64,000 bases of DNA from Paranoxybacillus sp035645275 (GCA_035645275.1 DASQMX010000026.1:895719-959718), one strand, 5' to 3'; shown: positions 9,426-19,515, counted from the stretch's first letter. Translations and numbers: made by a program. Notes: generated from the sequence alone by a model not told the origin.

Positions 9426-9449
9426 ATCATTCAATTTTCTGATATACAT

Positions 9450-9478
9450 CTTTTATCATAATTAAATTCAATTGTCAA
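9450..9478 (-). promoter_or_regulatory. probable tyrS promoter
   Basis: TTGACA on the minus strand (9478-9473), then 17 nt and a weak -10 TAAAAG (9455-9450). It is placed correctly to start the T-box leader. Confidence 0.5.
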
Positions 9479-9525
9479 ATAGGACAATGAAAAATGACAA
9501 AAAAACATAATATTAGACACGTATA

Positions 9526-9534
9526 TGGTATAAT
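9526..9534 (+). promoter_or_regulatory. extended -10 promoter of the PBP gene
   Basis: TGGTATAAT is an extended -10 element; no good -35 box is seen. It lies about 83 bases before the start codon. Confidence 0.5.
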
Positions 9535-9616
9535 AAAACTAATTTTCGAACACTATATTTTTTCGTAATTATCAGTCATTTTTAAAATACATATTTCGGA
9601 GGGATGTGGAGAATGA

Positions 9617-12388
9617 ATGACAGACAAAACAAATAATCTGTCCCTTCAAAAGACATTGCGCAAGTTACGAATTACGTATGATGTCGTTTGGAATTTATTT
9701 CTTGTCTTCATTATTGTATTGATTTGTGGACTATTTTTCGGGTTCGGAGTGGGAGCTGGCTATTTTGCTTCTTTAGTCAAAGACATGCATATCCCTTCTT
9801 ATAAAGAAATGAAAAAAGATATCTACAATTATGAAGAAACGACACATATTTACTTCGCTAATAATGTCTATCTCGGAAAGTTTCGTTCTGATTTAGAGCG
9901 CGAAGAAATCAAACTTGGCCAAGTATCACCGTATTTAATTAAAGCGATTATTGCAACAGAAGACGAGTACTTTTATGAGCATAAAGGAATTGTTCCAAAG
10001 GCTGTGATTCGTGCACTTTTTCAAGAAGCAACCAATTCTTCGGTGCGCACCGGCGGAAGCACTTTAACACAGCAACTAGTGAAAAATCAAATATTAACGA
10101 ATGAAGTTTCTTTTGAACGAAAAGCAAAAGAAATGCTTCTCTCCCTTCGTCTAGAAAAGTTTTTCACGAAAGACGAAATTTTAGAAGCATATCTAAATGT
10201 AGTTCCTTTTGGAAGAAATTCGTCTGGCCGGCAAATTGCTGGTATTCAATCAGCAGCAAAAGGGATTTTCGATGTAGATGCAAAAGATTTAAACCTTGCA
10301 CAAGCTGCTTTTTTAGCAGGGTTGCCACAAAGTCCGTTTCGCTATACTCCATTTACAAGCAGCGGAGAAATCAAAGAGGATATTACTCCAGCTCTAAACC
10401 GAATGAAAACCGTACTGAAACGAATGAAACAAGCCGGATATATTACAGAAAAAGAATATAAAGAAGCGCTACAATATCATATTGCCCAAGATTTCGCTTC
10501 TCCTAAACCATCGCCAATTGAAAAATATCCTTGGCTAACAATCGAAATTGAAAATCGAGCAAAAGAAATTTTAGCTGGCATTCTTGCCAAAAAAGATGGC
10601 TATGAAAAAAAAGATTTAACACTTAACAATGCTCTTTATAATGAGTACCTTGCTAAAGCGGAAAAAAACTTACGACAAAACGGATATCAAATTCACACGA
10701 CGATTGACAAAGATATTTACGACCGTATGCAGCAAGTCGTTCGTGATTATCAATACTTCGGAAGTGATATTGTTACAAAAGAAAAAGATGAAAAAACAGG
10801 AAAAATCGTTCATAAAGTGGAACCAGTTGAAGTCGGAGCGATGTTAATTGAAAATAAAACAGGAAAGATTATTAGCTTTGTCGGTGGAAGAGATTATCAT
10901 CGCGAGCAGCTCAACCACGCCACCCAAGCATACCGTTCCAACGGTTCAACAATGAAACCGTTGCTCGTATATGCACCTGCAATGGAAATGGGAATTGTTC
11001 AGCCTGGTTCCGTTATTCCAGATATTAAACTCCACGTCAAAACAGCAGGCGATGCATATAGTCCAAAAAACGCCGATGGAAAAACACACGGTTTAGTATC
11101 TGCCCGGCGTGCATTACAATATTCATACAACATTCCGGCTGTTCGCACATATATGAAAATCGTGAATCAACGTCCTATTACCTATTTAGAAAAAATGGGC
11201 TTCACAAGCTTAACAAAAGAAGACGCAAGCAATTTATCAATGGCTCTAGGTGCTTTAACAAATGGCGTCACAGTGGAGGAAAACGTAAACGCGTATGCCA
11301 CATTTGGAAACTATGGGACATTTGTCGATGCCTATCTCATTGAAAAAATCGTTTCCAAAGATGGGGAAATCATTTATGAACATAAAAGCCAACCAGTCAA
11401 TGTATTCTCTCCGCAAACAGCTTATTTAACAATCGATATGATGCGGGATGTCATTCGCCAAGGTACAGCGGCTTCTCTATCAAGTTACTTAAAATTTTCC
11501 GCGGATTGGGCTGGAAAAACTGGAACAGGACAAGAGAATAAAGATGCTTGGTTTGTGGCGACAAACCCGAATGTAACATTCGGTGTGTGGATGGGGTATG
11601 ACACTCCGAAACCGCTACAAAAAGAATACAAAGGTCTAACATACAGCAGGCGAAATTTATTGCTATGGGCTCGTCTTATGAATGTTGCTTATGATGTAAA
11701 TCCTGAGTTAATCGCACCGAAAACAAGGTTCAACATGCCAGGTGGCATTGTAAGACGCTCGTATTGTGCTATTTCAGGCTTATTACCATCTAATTTATGT
11801 GCAAAAGCAGGGCTTGTTCAAAGCGATTTATATAATGCCAAATTCGTGCCGCAAAAAGTAGACAACTACTTAATCAGCGGAGCTTTTGTGAAAATAAACG
11901 GAAAAAAATACGCTGCGTTAGCGTCCACGCCACGAGAATTCATTACTGAAGGGGTAATGATTAACAAGCAGTTGCTTGAAGAACTCGGAGTGAAGGGACA
12001 AGTCAGCGATTTAAGCACTCTTCTTCCGCAATGGAAGAAACAAAACATTCTATTTGCTAGCCGTTTAGAAGAGAATGGAAAAGTACCAGACTCTGTTGCT
12101 GTTCAGTTATCTCAACAAACGTTAACATGGAAATCTCATCATGAGCAAGACGTTATTGGCTACCGAGTGTATTACTCTGAAAAAGAGGGGGCACCGTTTC
12201 GCGTCATTGCAACCATTAAATCAGGTTCACCACTTTTGTTTCATATTCAAACATTAACGGGAAGGTATTACGTAACAGCTGTTGATATTGCTGGAAAAGA
12301 ATCTGCTCCATCCAATATTGTTCACAAGATAGAAACGCCAAAAGCACCAACTGACACAAAGGAAGAAGACTCACCTTCCCAACAATAA
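9617..12388 (+). CDS. bifunctional class A penicillin-binding protein (glycosyltransferase/transpeptidase)
   Basis: 923 residues. Membrane anchor at about 22-52. The GT51 glycosyltransferase domain follows (about 85-290) with EDEYFYEHKG, GGSTLTQQLVKN and RKAKEMLLSLRLEK. The transpeptidase domain (about 400-720) has the active-site STMK in SNGSTMKP, the SYN triad and KTGTGQ. A fibronectin type III-like domain lies near the C-terminus (about 810-905). It polymerises and cross-links peptidoglycan outside the membrane. Start: ATG at 9617 with GGAG just upstream; an ATG at 9613 is out of frame and closes after seven codons. PBP1A class is clear; the exact B. subtilis counterpart is not. Confidence 0.92.
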   Translation: MTDKTNNLSLQKTLRKLRITYDVVWNLFLVFIIVLICGLFFGFGVGAGYFASLVKDMHIPSYKEMKKDIYNYEETTHIYFANNVYLGKFRSDLEREEIKLGQVSPYLIKAIIATEDEYFYEHKGIVPKAVIRALFQEATNSSVRTGGSTLTQQLVKNQILTNEVSFERKAKEMLLSLRLEKFFTKDEILEAYLNVVPFGRNSSGRQIAGIQSAAKGIFDVDAKDLNLAQAAFLAGLPQSPFRYTPFTSSGEIKEDITPALNRMKTVLKRMKQAGYITEKEYKEALQYHIAQDFASPKPSPIEKYPWLTIEIENRAKEILAGILAKKDGYEKKDLTLNNALYNEYLAKAEKNLRQNGYQIHTTIDKDIYDRMQQVVRDYQYFGSDIVTKEKDEKTGKIVHKVEPVEVGAMLIENKTGKIISFVGGRDYHREQLNHATQAYRSNGSTMKPLLVYAPAMEMGIVQPGSVIPDIKLHVKTAGDAYSPKNADGKTHGLVSARRALQYSYNIPAVRTYMKIVNQRPITYLEKMGFTSLTKEDASNLSMALGALTNGVTVEENVNAYATFGNYGTFVDAYLIEKIVSKDGEIIYEHKSQPVNVFSPQTAYLTIDMMRDVIRQGTAASLSSYLKFSADWAGKTGTGQENKDAWFVATNPNVTFGVWMGYDTPKPLQKEYKGLTYSRRNLLLWARLMNVAYDVNPELIAPKTRFNMPGGIVRRSYCAISGLLPSNLCAKAGLVQSDLYNAKFVPQKVDNYLISGAFVKINGKKYAALASTPREFITEGVMINKQLLEELGVKGQVSDLSTLLPQWKKQNILFASRLEENGKVPDSVAVQLSQQTLTWKSHHEQDVIGYRVYYSEKEGAPFRVIATIKSGSPLLFHIQTLTGRYYVTAVDIAGKESAPSNIVHKIETPKAPTDTKEEDSPSQQ

Positions 12389-12423
12389 ATAATCCCCCTC
12401 GATTAAATCGAGGGGGATTATTA
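12388..12423. terminator. terminator between the PBP gene and acsA
   Basis: AATCCCCCTCGA pairs with TCGAGGGGGATT around TTAAA, with A/T-rich flanks on both sides. It serves both converging genes. Confidence 0.88.
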
Positions 12424-14139
12424 TTAATCCTCCATTGTTGATAAATCCCCAGTTGGCAAGTTGAGTTCCCATGCCTTTAAGACGCGGCGCATAATCTTGC
12501 CGCTGCGCGTTTTTGGCAATTTATCACGGAATTCAATTTCACGCGGTGCGGCATGAGCTGCTAATCCTTTCTTTACAAACGCACGAATTTCTTCTTTTAA
12601 CTCCTCTGAAGGCTCGTAACCGTCACGAAGCGAAATAAACGCCTTAATGATTTCACCGCGAACCGGATCTGGCTTACCGATGACACCAGCTTCCGCAACA
12701 GCTGGATGCTCAACAAGCTTACTTTCGACTTCAAACGGACCAACGCGTTCCCCTGAAGTCATAATGACATCGTCAATGCGGCCTTGGAACCAAAAATAAC
12801 CGTCCTCATCCATGTAAGCAGAATCTCCAGAAACATACCAATCATTGATGAAATAAGACTCATATTTTTGTGGGTTATTCCAAATAGTATGCATCATGGA
12901 TGGCCAGCCTTTTTTAATCGCTAGATTCCCCATACGGTAAGGAGGCAGCTCATTACCTTGGTCATCGATAATCGCCGCTTTAACGCCTGGAATTGGTTTT
13001 CCCATTGAACCTGGCTTAATTTCCATACACGGATAGTTACATATAAGTTGTGCACCGGTTTCTGTCATCCACCAAGTATCATGAATACGGCGGTTAAATA
13101 CCTTCGTTCCCCAACGAACGACTTCCGGATTTAATGGTTCGCCGACACTTAAAATATGACGCAACGAGCTTAAATCAAACTTTTTCACAACTTCATCTCC
13201 TGCTCCCATTAACATCCGGAATGCTGTCGGAGCACTATACCATACCGTCACTCCATAATCTTCAATTGTTTGATACCATGTTTCCGGGCTAAATCGCCCA
13301 CCGACAACAACGTTTGATGCTCCGCAAAGCCAAGGGCCAAAGATGCCATATGATGTTCCCGTTACCCATCCTGGGTCAGCTGTACACCAATAAACATCAT
13401 CTTCTTTTAAGTCAAGTACCCATTTCGCGGTTTGATAATGTTGAATCATTGCATTATGAACATGTAATACCCCTTTTGGCTTGCCGGTAGACCCCGATGT
13501 GTAATGTAAAATTAGTCCATCCCTACGGTCAACCCATTCAATGTTAAAATGTTTGCTTGCTTCCTTCATTCGTTTCTTTAAATCAATATAAGGACCTTCT
13601 TCAACGATATTGTCCCCTACTAACAATACATATTTTAAAGCTGGGAGTTCATTCACAGGAACGCGAGGAAGCAATTCCGGCGTTGTGACTATAACTTTTG
13701 CTCCGCTATCTTCTAATCGATCACGTACAGCTCCTTCCATAAACGCTTCAAAAAGCGGGCCTACAATCGCCCCAAGTTTAATTGCACCTAATACAGTAAA
13801 ATATAACTCTGGAGAGCGTGGCATAAAAACAAAGACGCGGTCTCCTTTTTCGACATCCGCCATTTGCTTTAATACATTAGCTACTTTATTCGATAATTCT
13901 TTCATTTCCTTGAATGTATATTTTTCTTCTCTCGCAGCATCACGATAGTAAAGAGCTACCTTGTTTTTTCGAAACGATTCAGCATGGCGGTCAATCGCCT
14001 CATAAGCCATGTTTACTTTACCCGTTTCTGACCATGAAAAATGTTTTTCTACTTCCGACCAATCAAAATTTTTATATGTTTCTTCATAGTGTTTTAAGTT
14101 GAAATCCCCTTGTATGACTGGTAGCGCTTCCACTTTCAT
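12424..14139 (-). CDS. acsA: acetyl-CoA synthetase (acetate-CoA ligase)
   Basis: 571 residues. ANL-superfamily enzyme making acetyl-CoA from acetate, ATP and CoA. The AMP-binding P-loop is YTSGSTGKPKG (about 213-223). The C-terminal motif PKTRSGKIMRR holds the catalytic lysine that is the known target of AcuA acetylation. It is divergent from acuABC, whose products control its activity, exactly as in B. subtilis. RBS AAAGGGGGAG precedes ATG. Confidence 0.97.
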   Translation of the reverse strand: MKVEALPVIQGDFNLKHYEETYKNFDWSEVEKHFSWSETGKVNMAYEAIDRHAESFRKNKVALYYRDAAREEKYTFKEMKELSNKVANVLKQMADVEKGDRVFVFMPRSPELYFTVLGAIKLGAIVGPLFEAFMEGAVRDRLEDSGAKVIVTTPELLPRVPVNELPALKYVLLVGDNIVEEGPYIDLKKRMKEASKHFNIEWVDRRDGLILHYTSGSTGKPKGVLHVHNAMIQHYQTAKWVLDLKEDDVYWCTADPGWVTGTSYGIFGPWLCGASNVVVGGRFSPETWYQTIEDYGVTVWYSAPTAFRMLMGAGDEVVKKFDLSSLRHILSVGEPLNPEVVRWGTKVFNRRIHDTWWMTETGAQLICNYPCMEIKPGSMGKPIPGVKAAIIDDQGNELPPYRMGNLAIKKGWPSMMHTIWNNPQKYESYFINDWYVSGDSAYMDEDGYFWFQGRIDDVIMTSGERVGPFEVESKLVEHPAVAEAGVIGKPDPVRGEIIKAFISLRDGYEPSEELKEEIRAFVKKGLAAHAAPREIEFRDKLPKTRSGKIMRRVLKAWELNLPTGDLSTMED

Positions 14140-14298
14140 TCCTAAACTCCCCCTTTATGTAAAATAATGATAGTTCTATTATATTATACCTCTTTCTATT
14201 TCTCAATTTTTAAAAAATTTTAATTAAAAATTTTTTTCAACAAATTTCGTTAAAATAAGAATTTTTTGTGAACACACTTTGCGCTACATTTTTTTATG

Positions 14299-14304
14299 TA
14301 TAAT
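14299..14304 (+). promoter_or_regulatory. -10 element of acuABC promoter
   Basis: TATAAT with a correct distance to acuA but no convincing -35 box. The 203-base acsA/acuA intergenic region is AT-rich. I did not find a clean CcpA cre site in it, although cre control of both transcripts is known in B. subtilis. Confidence 0.45.
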
Positions 14305-14342
14305 GGTAATGAATAGAAAGGTATAAATCAGGTGGTGAATGA

Positions 14343-14975
14343 ATGGAACATAAAAAAACATACAATGCCAAAGAATTAAAAACCCCAAAAGGCACGTTAA
14401 TTATTGAAGGTCCGATATCTCCAGAAAAACTAGCAAGCTATGAGTTTCATTATGATTTGACAGCTTTCCGCCAACCAGAACAGCAACATAAAGCTTTAAT
14501 CGAAATCGCCCGACTTCCTGAAGGAAGAATTATTATAGCTAGATATGACCAAACGATTGTGGGCTACGTGACTTTCCTCTATCCCGATCCTCTTGAACGC
14601 TGGTCTGAAGGAAAGATGGAAAATTTAATTGAACTCGGGGCTATTGAGGTTATTCCTGATTTTCGTGGATGTGGAGTTGGGAAAAATCTGCTTATTGTTT
14701 CGATGATGGACGATGCCATGGAAGATTATATTATTATTACAACAGAATACTACTGGCATTGGGACTTAAAGAGAACAGGATTAAACGTATGGGAATACCG
14801 CAAAGTCATGGAAAAAATGATGAATGCGGGCGGACTCATCTGGTATGCTACCGATGACCCGGAAATATGCTCACATCCCGCTAATTGTTTGATGGCTAGA
14901 ATCGGAAGTAGAGTTGATCATGAGTCGATTCAACAATTTGATCGCCTTCGCTTTATGAACCGCTTTATGTACTAA
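14343..14975 (+). CDS. acuA: acetoin utilisation protein AcuA, protein N-acetyltransferase
   Basis: 210 residues with a GNAT fold. The acetyl-CoA binding segment IPDFRGCGVGKNLL is near 104-117. AcuA acetylates the catalytic lysine of AcsA and switches it off. First gene of acuABC, divergent from acsA. RBS AGGTGGTGA before ATG. Confidence 0.95.
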   Translation: MEHKKTYNAKELKTPKGTLIIEGPISPEKLASYEFHYDLTAFRQPEQQHKALIEIARLPEGRIIIARYDQTIVGYVTFLYPDPLERWSEGKMENLIELGAIEVIPDFRGCGVGKNLLIVSMMDDAMEDYIIITTEYYWHWDLKRTGLNVWEYRKVMEKMMNAGGLIWYATDDPEICSHPANCLMARIGSRVDHESIQQFDRLRFMNRFMY

Positions 14976-15018
14976 CAGCTTTTTTATCGTTTTTCTAGAC
15001 AACAAAGGGGGAAAAAGA

Positions 15019-15663
15019 ATGATTATTGAACAAATTATGAAAACGAATGTAGCCACTCTCACTCCAACTAATACAATTGCCGATGCAATCGAGATGATAA
15101 AACAGCATAAAATTAGACATATTCCTATTATCAATGAAAATCGTAAAGTCATTGGGATTGTAACGGACCGAGATATCCGCGATGCAAGTCCTTCCATTTT
15201 TCATGCGGATGAACATTTAGAAGACTTTCAAAAGCCTGTTAGTACAATTATGAAAACAAACGTTATCACAGGTCACCCGCTTGATTTCGTCGAGGAAGTT
15301 GCTGCTTTGTTTTATGAGCATCGCATCAGCTGCCTGCCCATCGTAAAAGACGAAAAGTTAGTCGGCATTGTTACGGAAACCGATTTGTTGTATACACTTG
15401 TTCAGTTAACTGGTGCTCATCAGCCCGGCTCACAATTAGAAGTGAAAGTCCCTAACCGTGCTGGAATGCTATCCGAGATTGCCTCTATTTTTCGCAAAAG
15501 AAATGTAAACATTTCTAGCGTCCTCGTTTATCCTGATAAAGATGAACAATATCAAATTCTCGTTTTTCGCATCCAAACGATGAACCCCATGGCGATTATT
15601 GAAGACTTGCGAAGCGAAGGGTATACAGTATTGTGGCCAAATTTGCCGGGGGTCTCATCATGA
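15019..15663 (+). CDS. acuB: AcuB, CBS-pair and ACT domain protein
   Basis: 214 residues. Two CBS domains (about 1-60 and 70-130), each with the IVT(D/E) pattern (GIVTDRDIRD, GIVTETDLLY), then an ACT domain from about 140 (LEVKVPNRAGMLSEIASIF). This points to adenosine-ligand and small-molecule sensing. The exact biochemical role of AcuB is not established. It overlaps acuC by four bases (ATGA), so the two are translationally coupled. Confidence 0.94.
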   Translation: MIIEQIMKTNVATLTPTNTIADAIEMIKQHKIRHIPIINENRKVIGIVTDRDIRDASPSIFHADEHLEDFQKPVSTIMKTNVITGHPLDFVEEVAALFYEHRISCLPIVKDEKLVGIVTETDLLYTLVQLTGAHQPGSQLEVKVPNRAGMLSEIASIFRKRNVNISSVLVYPDKDEQYQILVFRIQTMNPMAIIEDLRSEGYTVLWPNLPGVSS

Positions 15664-16832
15664 AAAAAGATTGCGTATTCATCTATTCAGACGATTTTCA
15701 GACATATAAATTTCATGACCAGCACCCTTTTAATCAGCTTCGCGTAAAACTCACCTATGATTTGCTGCGAACAATGAACGCTCTCGATGATTCACAAATT
15801 GTTTCTCCCAGAATAGCAACGGATGATGAATTAGCTTTAGTTCATGACCGCGCCTATATCGAAGCCGTAAAAGCAGCCGGGGAGGGACGATTACCAGAAG
15901 AAATCGCTTTAAATTACGGATTAGGCACGGAAGATACCCCTATTTTTCCGAACATGCATGAAGCAAGTGCTCTTTTAGTCGGTAGCACGCTTACAGCCGT
16001 AGATTATGTATTATCTGGCAAGGCAAAGCACGCATTAAGTCTAGGAGGCGGACTGCATCACGGGTTTCGCGGTAAAGCTTCAGGTTTTTGCATTTATAAC
16101 GACAGTGCTGTTGCCATTAAATATATACAAGAAAAATATAATCTTCGCGTCCTATATGTTGATACAGATGCCCATCATGGTGACGGGGTACAATGGACGT
16201 TTTATGATGATCCAAATGTATGTACATTTTCCATTCATGAAACGGGAAGATATTTGTTTCCTGGAACAGGAAACGTCAATGAACGCGGACAGGGAAAAGG
16301 ATACGGTTTTTCTTTTAACATTCCTGTCGATGCCTTTACAGAAGATGAATCATGGTTGGATGCCTATACACAGGCATTTCGGGAAATTGCTGATTTTTTT
16401 AGACCGGATATTATTTTAACGCAAAATGGAGCAGATTCTCATTACTATGATCCTCTTTCACATTTGTCTGCAACGATGAAAATTTACCGTGAAATTCCGA
16501 AACTGGCTCATGAAATAGCTCATCAATATTGCGAAGGGCGTTGGATTGCTGTCGGTGGCGGTGGATACGATATTTGGCGAGTCGTACCGCGCGCTTGGGC
16601 ATTCATCTGGCTTGAAATGACAGAACAATCAAATATTTTAGGTAACCTTCCGCAAGAATGGATTGACAAGTGGGAAAAGCATTCTCCTGTACCATTACCG
16701 ACCGAGTGGGACGATCCGGAAGACCTTTATCCACCGATTCCACGCAAAGCAGAGATCACGGAAAAAAATGCGCAAACCGTCATGAAAGCACTTTATCCGA
16801 TTCGCAGCAACCGCCAAAAAATTAACCTTTAA
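15660..16832 (+). CDS. acuC: AcuC, class I/II histone-deacetylase-like protein deacetylase
   Basis: 390 residues from the ATG at 15660, which overlaps the acuB stop. Zinc-dependent deacetylase fold. Catalytic and metal-site motifs are GLHHGFRGKASGFC (His pair near 131-132), DTDAHHGDGVQ and GADSHYYDPL. It removes the acetyl group that AcuA puts on AcsA, reactivating it. The frame stays open 27 bases further upstream, but that part is inside acuB and has no ribosome site. Confidence 0.95.
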   Translation: MKKDCVFIYSDDFQTYKFHDQHPFNQLRVKLTYDLLRTMNALDDSQIVSPRIATDDELALVHDRAYIEAVKAAGEGRLPEEIALNYGLGTEDTPIFPNMHEASALLVGSTLTAVDYVLSGKAKHALSLGGGLHHGFRGKASGFCIYNDSAVAIKYIQEKYNLRVLYVDTDAHHGDGVQWTFYDDPNVCTFSIHETGRYLFPGTGNVNERGQGKGYGFSFNIPVDAFTEDESWLDAYTQAFREIADFFRPDIILTQNGADSHYYDPLSHLSATMKIYREIPKLAHEIAHQYCEGRWIAVGGGGYDIWRVVPRAWAFIWLEMTEQSNILGNLPQEWIDKWEKHSPVPLPTEWDDPEDLYPPIPRKAEITEKNAQTVMKALYPIRSNRQKINL

Positions 16833-16844
16833 CGAAAAGTAAAA

Positions 16845-16956
16845 AGAGGCTGCCTTAAGCAAAGGGTCAGACCTCACGACCACAACCAATCGTACATGGT
16901 ATTGGCAGGCTGTGAGTAGTTCGTAAGGTCAGACCCTTAGAGGACAGCCCTTTTTC
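16845..16956. repeat. repeat family A, long divergent copy
   Basis: Outer arms AGAGGCTGCCT and AGGACAGCC; inner arms AGGGTCAGACCT and AGGTCAGACCCT; T-run at the right end. The centre differs from the common long form. It lies between the convergent ends of acuC and ccpA, so it can terminate either. Confidence 0.7.
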
Positions 16957-17951
16957 TATTTCGTCGACTGACGGTATTCAATTCGATGCGGCAATACAAC
17001 GATATGATTTTCAACATGTTCTTTATTCATATACTTCGTTAATAGCCTCATTGCTACTGCACCAATATCGTACATTGGCTGGACAACCGTTGTTAAACGT
17101 GGTCGCACCATTGTCGCTAATCTTGTATTATCAAAGCCAACTACTTCGAGCTGCTCTGGAATGTTCACACCATGGTCTTGGGCGCTATGGATTACTCCTA
17201 AAGCCATTTCGTCTGTTCCTACAAATACAGCGGTTGGCTGCTCGTCTAATTCCGCAATTTTCTCATATGCTTCGATGCCGGAATCATACGAGTAATCACC
17301 TTCAATGACTAGAGTTTCATCATATGTTAACCCATATTGCTCCAATGCGCGACGATAACCCGCTAATTTTTTATTGTTAATCGGATCGTCTGCCGGACCG
17401 GTTACATAAGCGATGCGTTTATGTCCTTTCTCAATGAGAAACGAAACGGCATCGTATGCAGCCTGTTCATAATCAATATTCACCGATGGAATAATGTTGT
17501 TCTCCTCAATCGTTGCTGCCAATACGATTGGAACCGGAGACTTTTTAAATTCTGCAACATGCTCCTCGCTGATATATCCACCCATAAATAAAATGCCATC
17601 CACTTGTTTGCCTAACATCGTATTTAATAAATGCAATTCTTTATCTTTATTTTGATCAGAGTTACTTAAAATAATATTATATTTATACATTGTCGCAATA
17701 TCTTCAATTCCGCGCGCTAATTCAGCAAAAAAGATACTTGAAATGTCTGGAATAATTACACCTACTGTTGTCGTCTTTTTGCTTGCTAATCCTCTTGCAA
17801 CAGCGTTCGGACGATATCCTAAACGCTCAATAGCCTCAAGCACTTTTTTTCGCGTAGATGGCTTAACATTAGGATTTCCATTAACGACACGCGAAACAGT
17901 AGCCATGGAAACGTTTGCTTCGCGCGCTACATCATAAATGGTAACGTTCAC
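16956..17951 (-). CDS. ccpA: catabolite control protein A
   Basis: 331 residues, LacI/GalR family. Helix-turn-helix at 3-25 (VTIYDVAREANVSMATVSRV) and hinge near 50, then the periplasmic-binding-protein-like core that binds HPr-Ser46-P. It represses or activates carbon genes through cre sites. GTG start behind AAGGAGAGT. Its place next to acuC and aroA is as in B. subtilis. Confidence 0.97.
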   Translation of the reverse strand: MNVTIYDVAREANVSMATVSRVVNGNPNVKPSTRKKVLEAIERLGYRPNAVARGLASKKTTTVGVIIPDISSIFFAELARGIEDIATMYKYNIILSNSDQNKDKELHLLNTMLGKQVDGILFMGGYISEEHVAEFKKSPVPIVLAATIEENNIIPSVNIDYEQAAYDAVSFLIEKGHKRIAYVTGPADDPINNKKLAGYRRALEQYGLTYDETLVIEGDYSYDSGIEAYEKIAELDEQPTAVFVGTDEMALGVIHSAQDHGVNIPEQLEVVGFDNTRLATMVRPRLTTVVQPMYDIGAVAMRLLTKYMNKEHVENHIVVLPHRIEYRQSTK

Positions 17952-18127
17952 AATTATCCACTCTCCTTTTTAATTATTTTAAATCTATTGAACGGTTTTA
18001 TCCCTCAGGCTCCGACCATTTATCTAGAATATCATACGATACTTTATAGAATCATGGCAACGTATTTACAAACATTTTGCAAATGTTGTCACAATTTATA
18101 AGAAAAGAAGAGGAGATACAGAAAAAA

Positions 18128-18236
18128 CGAAGCTGCCCCATTAGTGTCTGACCTCCCGTCGATTTCACAATCTATAGTTCATTATGCCCTATAATTGTGT
18201 TTTGGGATCTGACACTTTATTTTTGGGTCAGCCTCG
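18128..18236. repeat. repeat family A, long copy
   Basis: Arms GAAGCTGCCC and GGGTCAGCCTC; second arms GTGTCTGACC and ATCTGACAC; the core holds CACAATCTATAG and CTATAATTGTG. It sits eight bases beyond the aroA stop codon, in terminator position. Confidence 0.75.
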
Positions 18237-18243
18237 TTGTTTT

Positions 18244-19326
18244 TTACGCTTTTACCATTTGTCTTTGAAATGCTTTTAACTCTTCCATAAACTCATGGAA
18301 TTGTTCAATATCCATTTGCTGTGCCGAATCAGATAAAGCAACAGCTGGGTCTGGATGTACTTCTGCCATGACGCCATCCGCTCCAATTGCCAATGCTGCT
18401 TTTGCACAAGGAAGCAATAAATCACGGCGCCCAGTTGAATGAGTGACGTCAACTACCACTGGCAAATGCGTCTCTTTCTTTAAGATTGGTACAGCTGAAA
18501 TATCAAGCGTATTTCTTGTCGCTTTTTCATATGTGCGAATGCCGCGCTCGCAAAGAATAATTTGTCCATTTCCTTGCGACATAATATATTCTGCCGCATT
18601 AATAAATTCTTCAATCGTTGCCGCCAATCCGCGCTTTAATAAAATCGGCTTATTTACTTGCCCAGCTGCTTTTAACAATTCAAAGTTTTGCATGTTGCGG
18701 GCACCAATTTGAATGACATCAATGTAATCGAGCGCTGTTTCAATGTCAGCTGGCGTAACGATTTCGCTAATAACCGCTAAATCATATTCATCTGCAATTC
18801 GTTTTAAAATTTTCAATCCTTCCAACCCTAGTCCTTGGAAATCATAAGGAGACGTTCTCGGCTTATACGCTCCACCGCGCAATAACTTCAATCCGTGTTT
18901 TTTCACTGCCTCAGCGACTGCAGCTACCTGTTCATAGCTTTCCACCGCACAAGGTCCCATGATAAAATATTGACGGCCATCGCCAATTTTTTCGCCTTTT
19001 ACATCAACAATTGTATTCTCTGGCTTTTTCTTACGCGATACAAGCAGTGCCTTACGATGATCATCTTCCTGTAATTCTAATCCAGCTTTAAAAATTTCTT
19101 TAAAAATATGTTTTAATGTTGCTGTATCAAACGGACCATCGTTATGTTCTAAAATCATATCAAGCATTTTTCGTTCGCGGACCGGATCATAGCGGTACGT
19201 TCCTTGTGTTTTTTTAATTTCTCCGATTTCTTGAACGAGCCTGCCTCGCTCGTTAATTAATTTTAAAAGTTGCAAGTTCAGCTCATCGACTCTTGCCCGT
19301 AACTCATCTAATCTTTCATTGCTCAT
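18244..19326 (-). CDS. aroA: bifunctional chorismate mutase / 3-deoxy-7-phosphoheptulonate synthase
   Basis: 360 residues. The chorismate mutase domain (AroQ type) is at about 1-85. A DAHP synthase domain follows (about 100-350; GPCAVESYEQV, LLRGGAYKPRTSPY, VDVTHSTGRRDL). The fused mutase acts as the feedback-sensing module in this Bacillus enzyme. It catalyses the first step of aromatic amino acid synthesis. ATG at 19326 is better spaced from AAAGGA than the ATG at 19335. The gene is called aroA in B. subtilis, not to be confused with E. coli aroA. Confidence 0.96.
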   Translation of the reverse strand: MSNERLDELRARVDELNLQLLKLINERGRLVQEIGEIKKTQGTYRYDPVRERKMLDMILEHNDGPFDTATLKHIFKEIFKAGLELQEDDHRKALLVSRKKKPENTIVDVKGEKIGDGRQYFIMGPCAVESYEQVAAVAEAVKKHGLKLLRGGAYKPRTSPYDFQGLGLEGLKILKRIADEYDLAVISEIVTPADIETALDYIDVIQIGARNMQNFELLKAAGQVNKPILLKRGLAATIEEFINAAEYIMSQGNGQIILCERGIRTYEKATRNTLDISAVPILKKETHLPVVVDVTHSTGRRDLLLPCAKAALAIGADGVMAEVHPDPAVALSDSAQQMDIEQFHEFMEELKAFQRQMVKA

Positions 19327-19473
19327 CCATCTCATCCTTTCTTAGTTTATAGAAACTGAAAAATATGATACATTTCTAGTAATTAGACATTATTATAATG
19401 CAAATGGATACTTTTGTCACTAAAAAAACTTTAATAATTAAACGCTTTTAAGCAGTAAAGTATTATACAGCTC

Positions 19474-19515
19474 TTTATGAACCTCTCCCACCTACACGTT
19501 GTTTAGAGGTGGGAG
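19474..19515. repeat. degenerate palindrome resembling an IS200/IS605 end
   Basis: TTTAT (19474-19478) is followed by CTCCCACCT (19485-19493) pairing with AGGTGGGAG (19507-19515). This is close to the first hairpin of repeat family B, but the rest of that element is missing. The remaining sequence of the 19327-19631 gap is AT-rich with no gene seen. Confidence 0.4.

Noticed and set aside
14140..14342. CcpA cre site between acsA and acuA
   Set aside because: Expected from B. subtilis, but I could not find a match to the consensus good enough to report.
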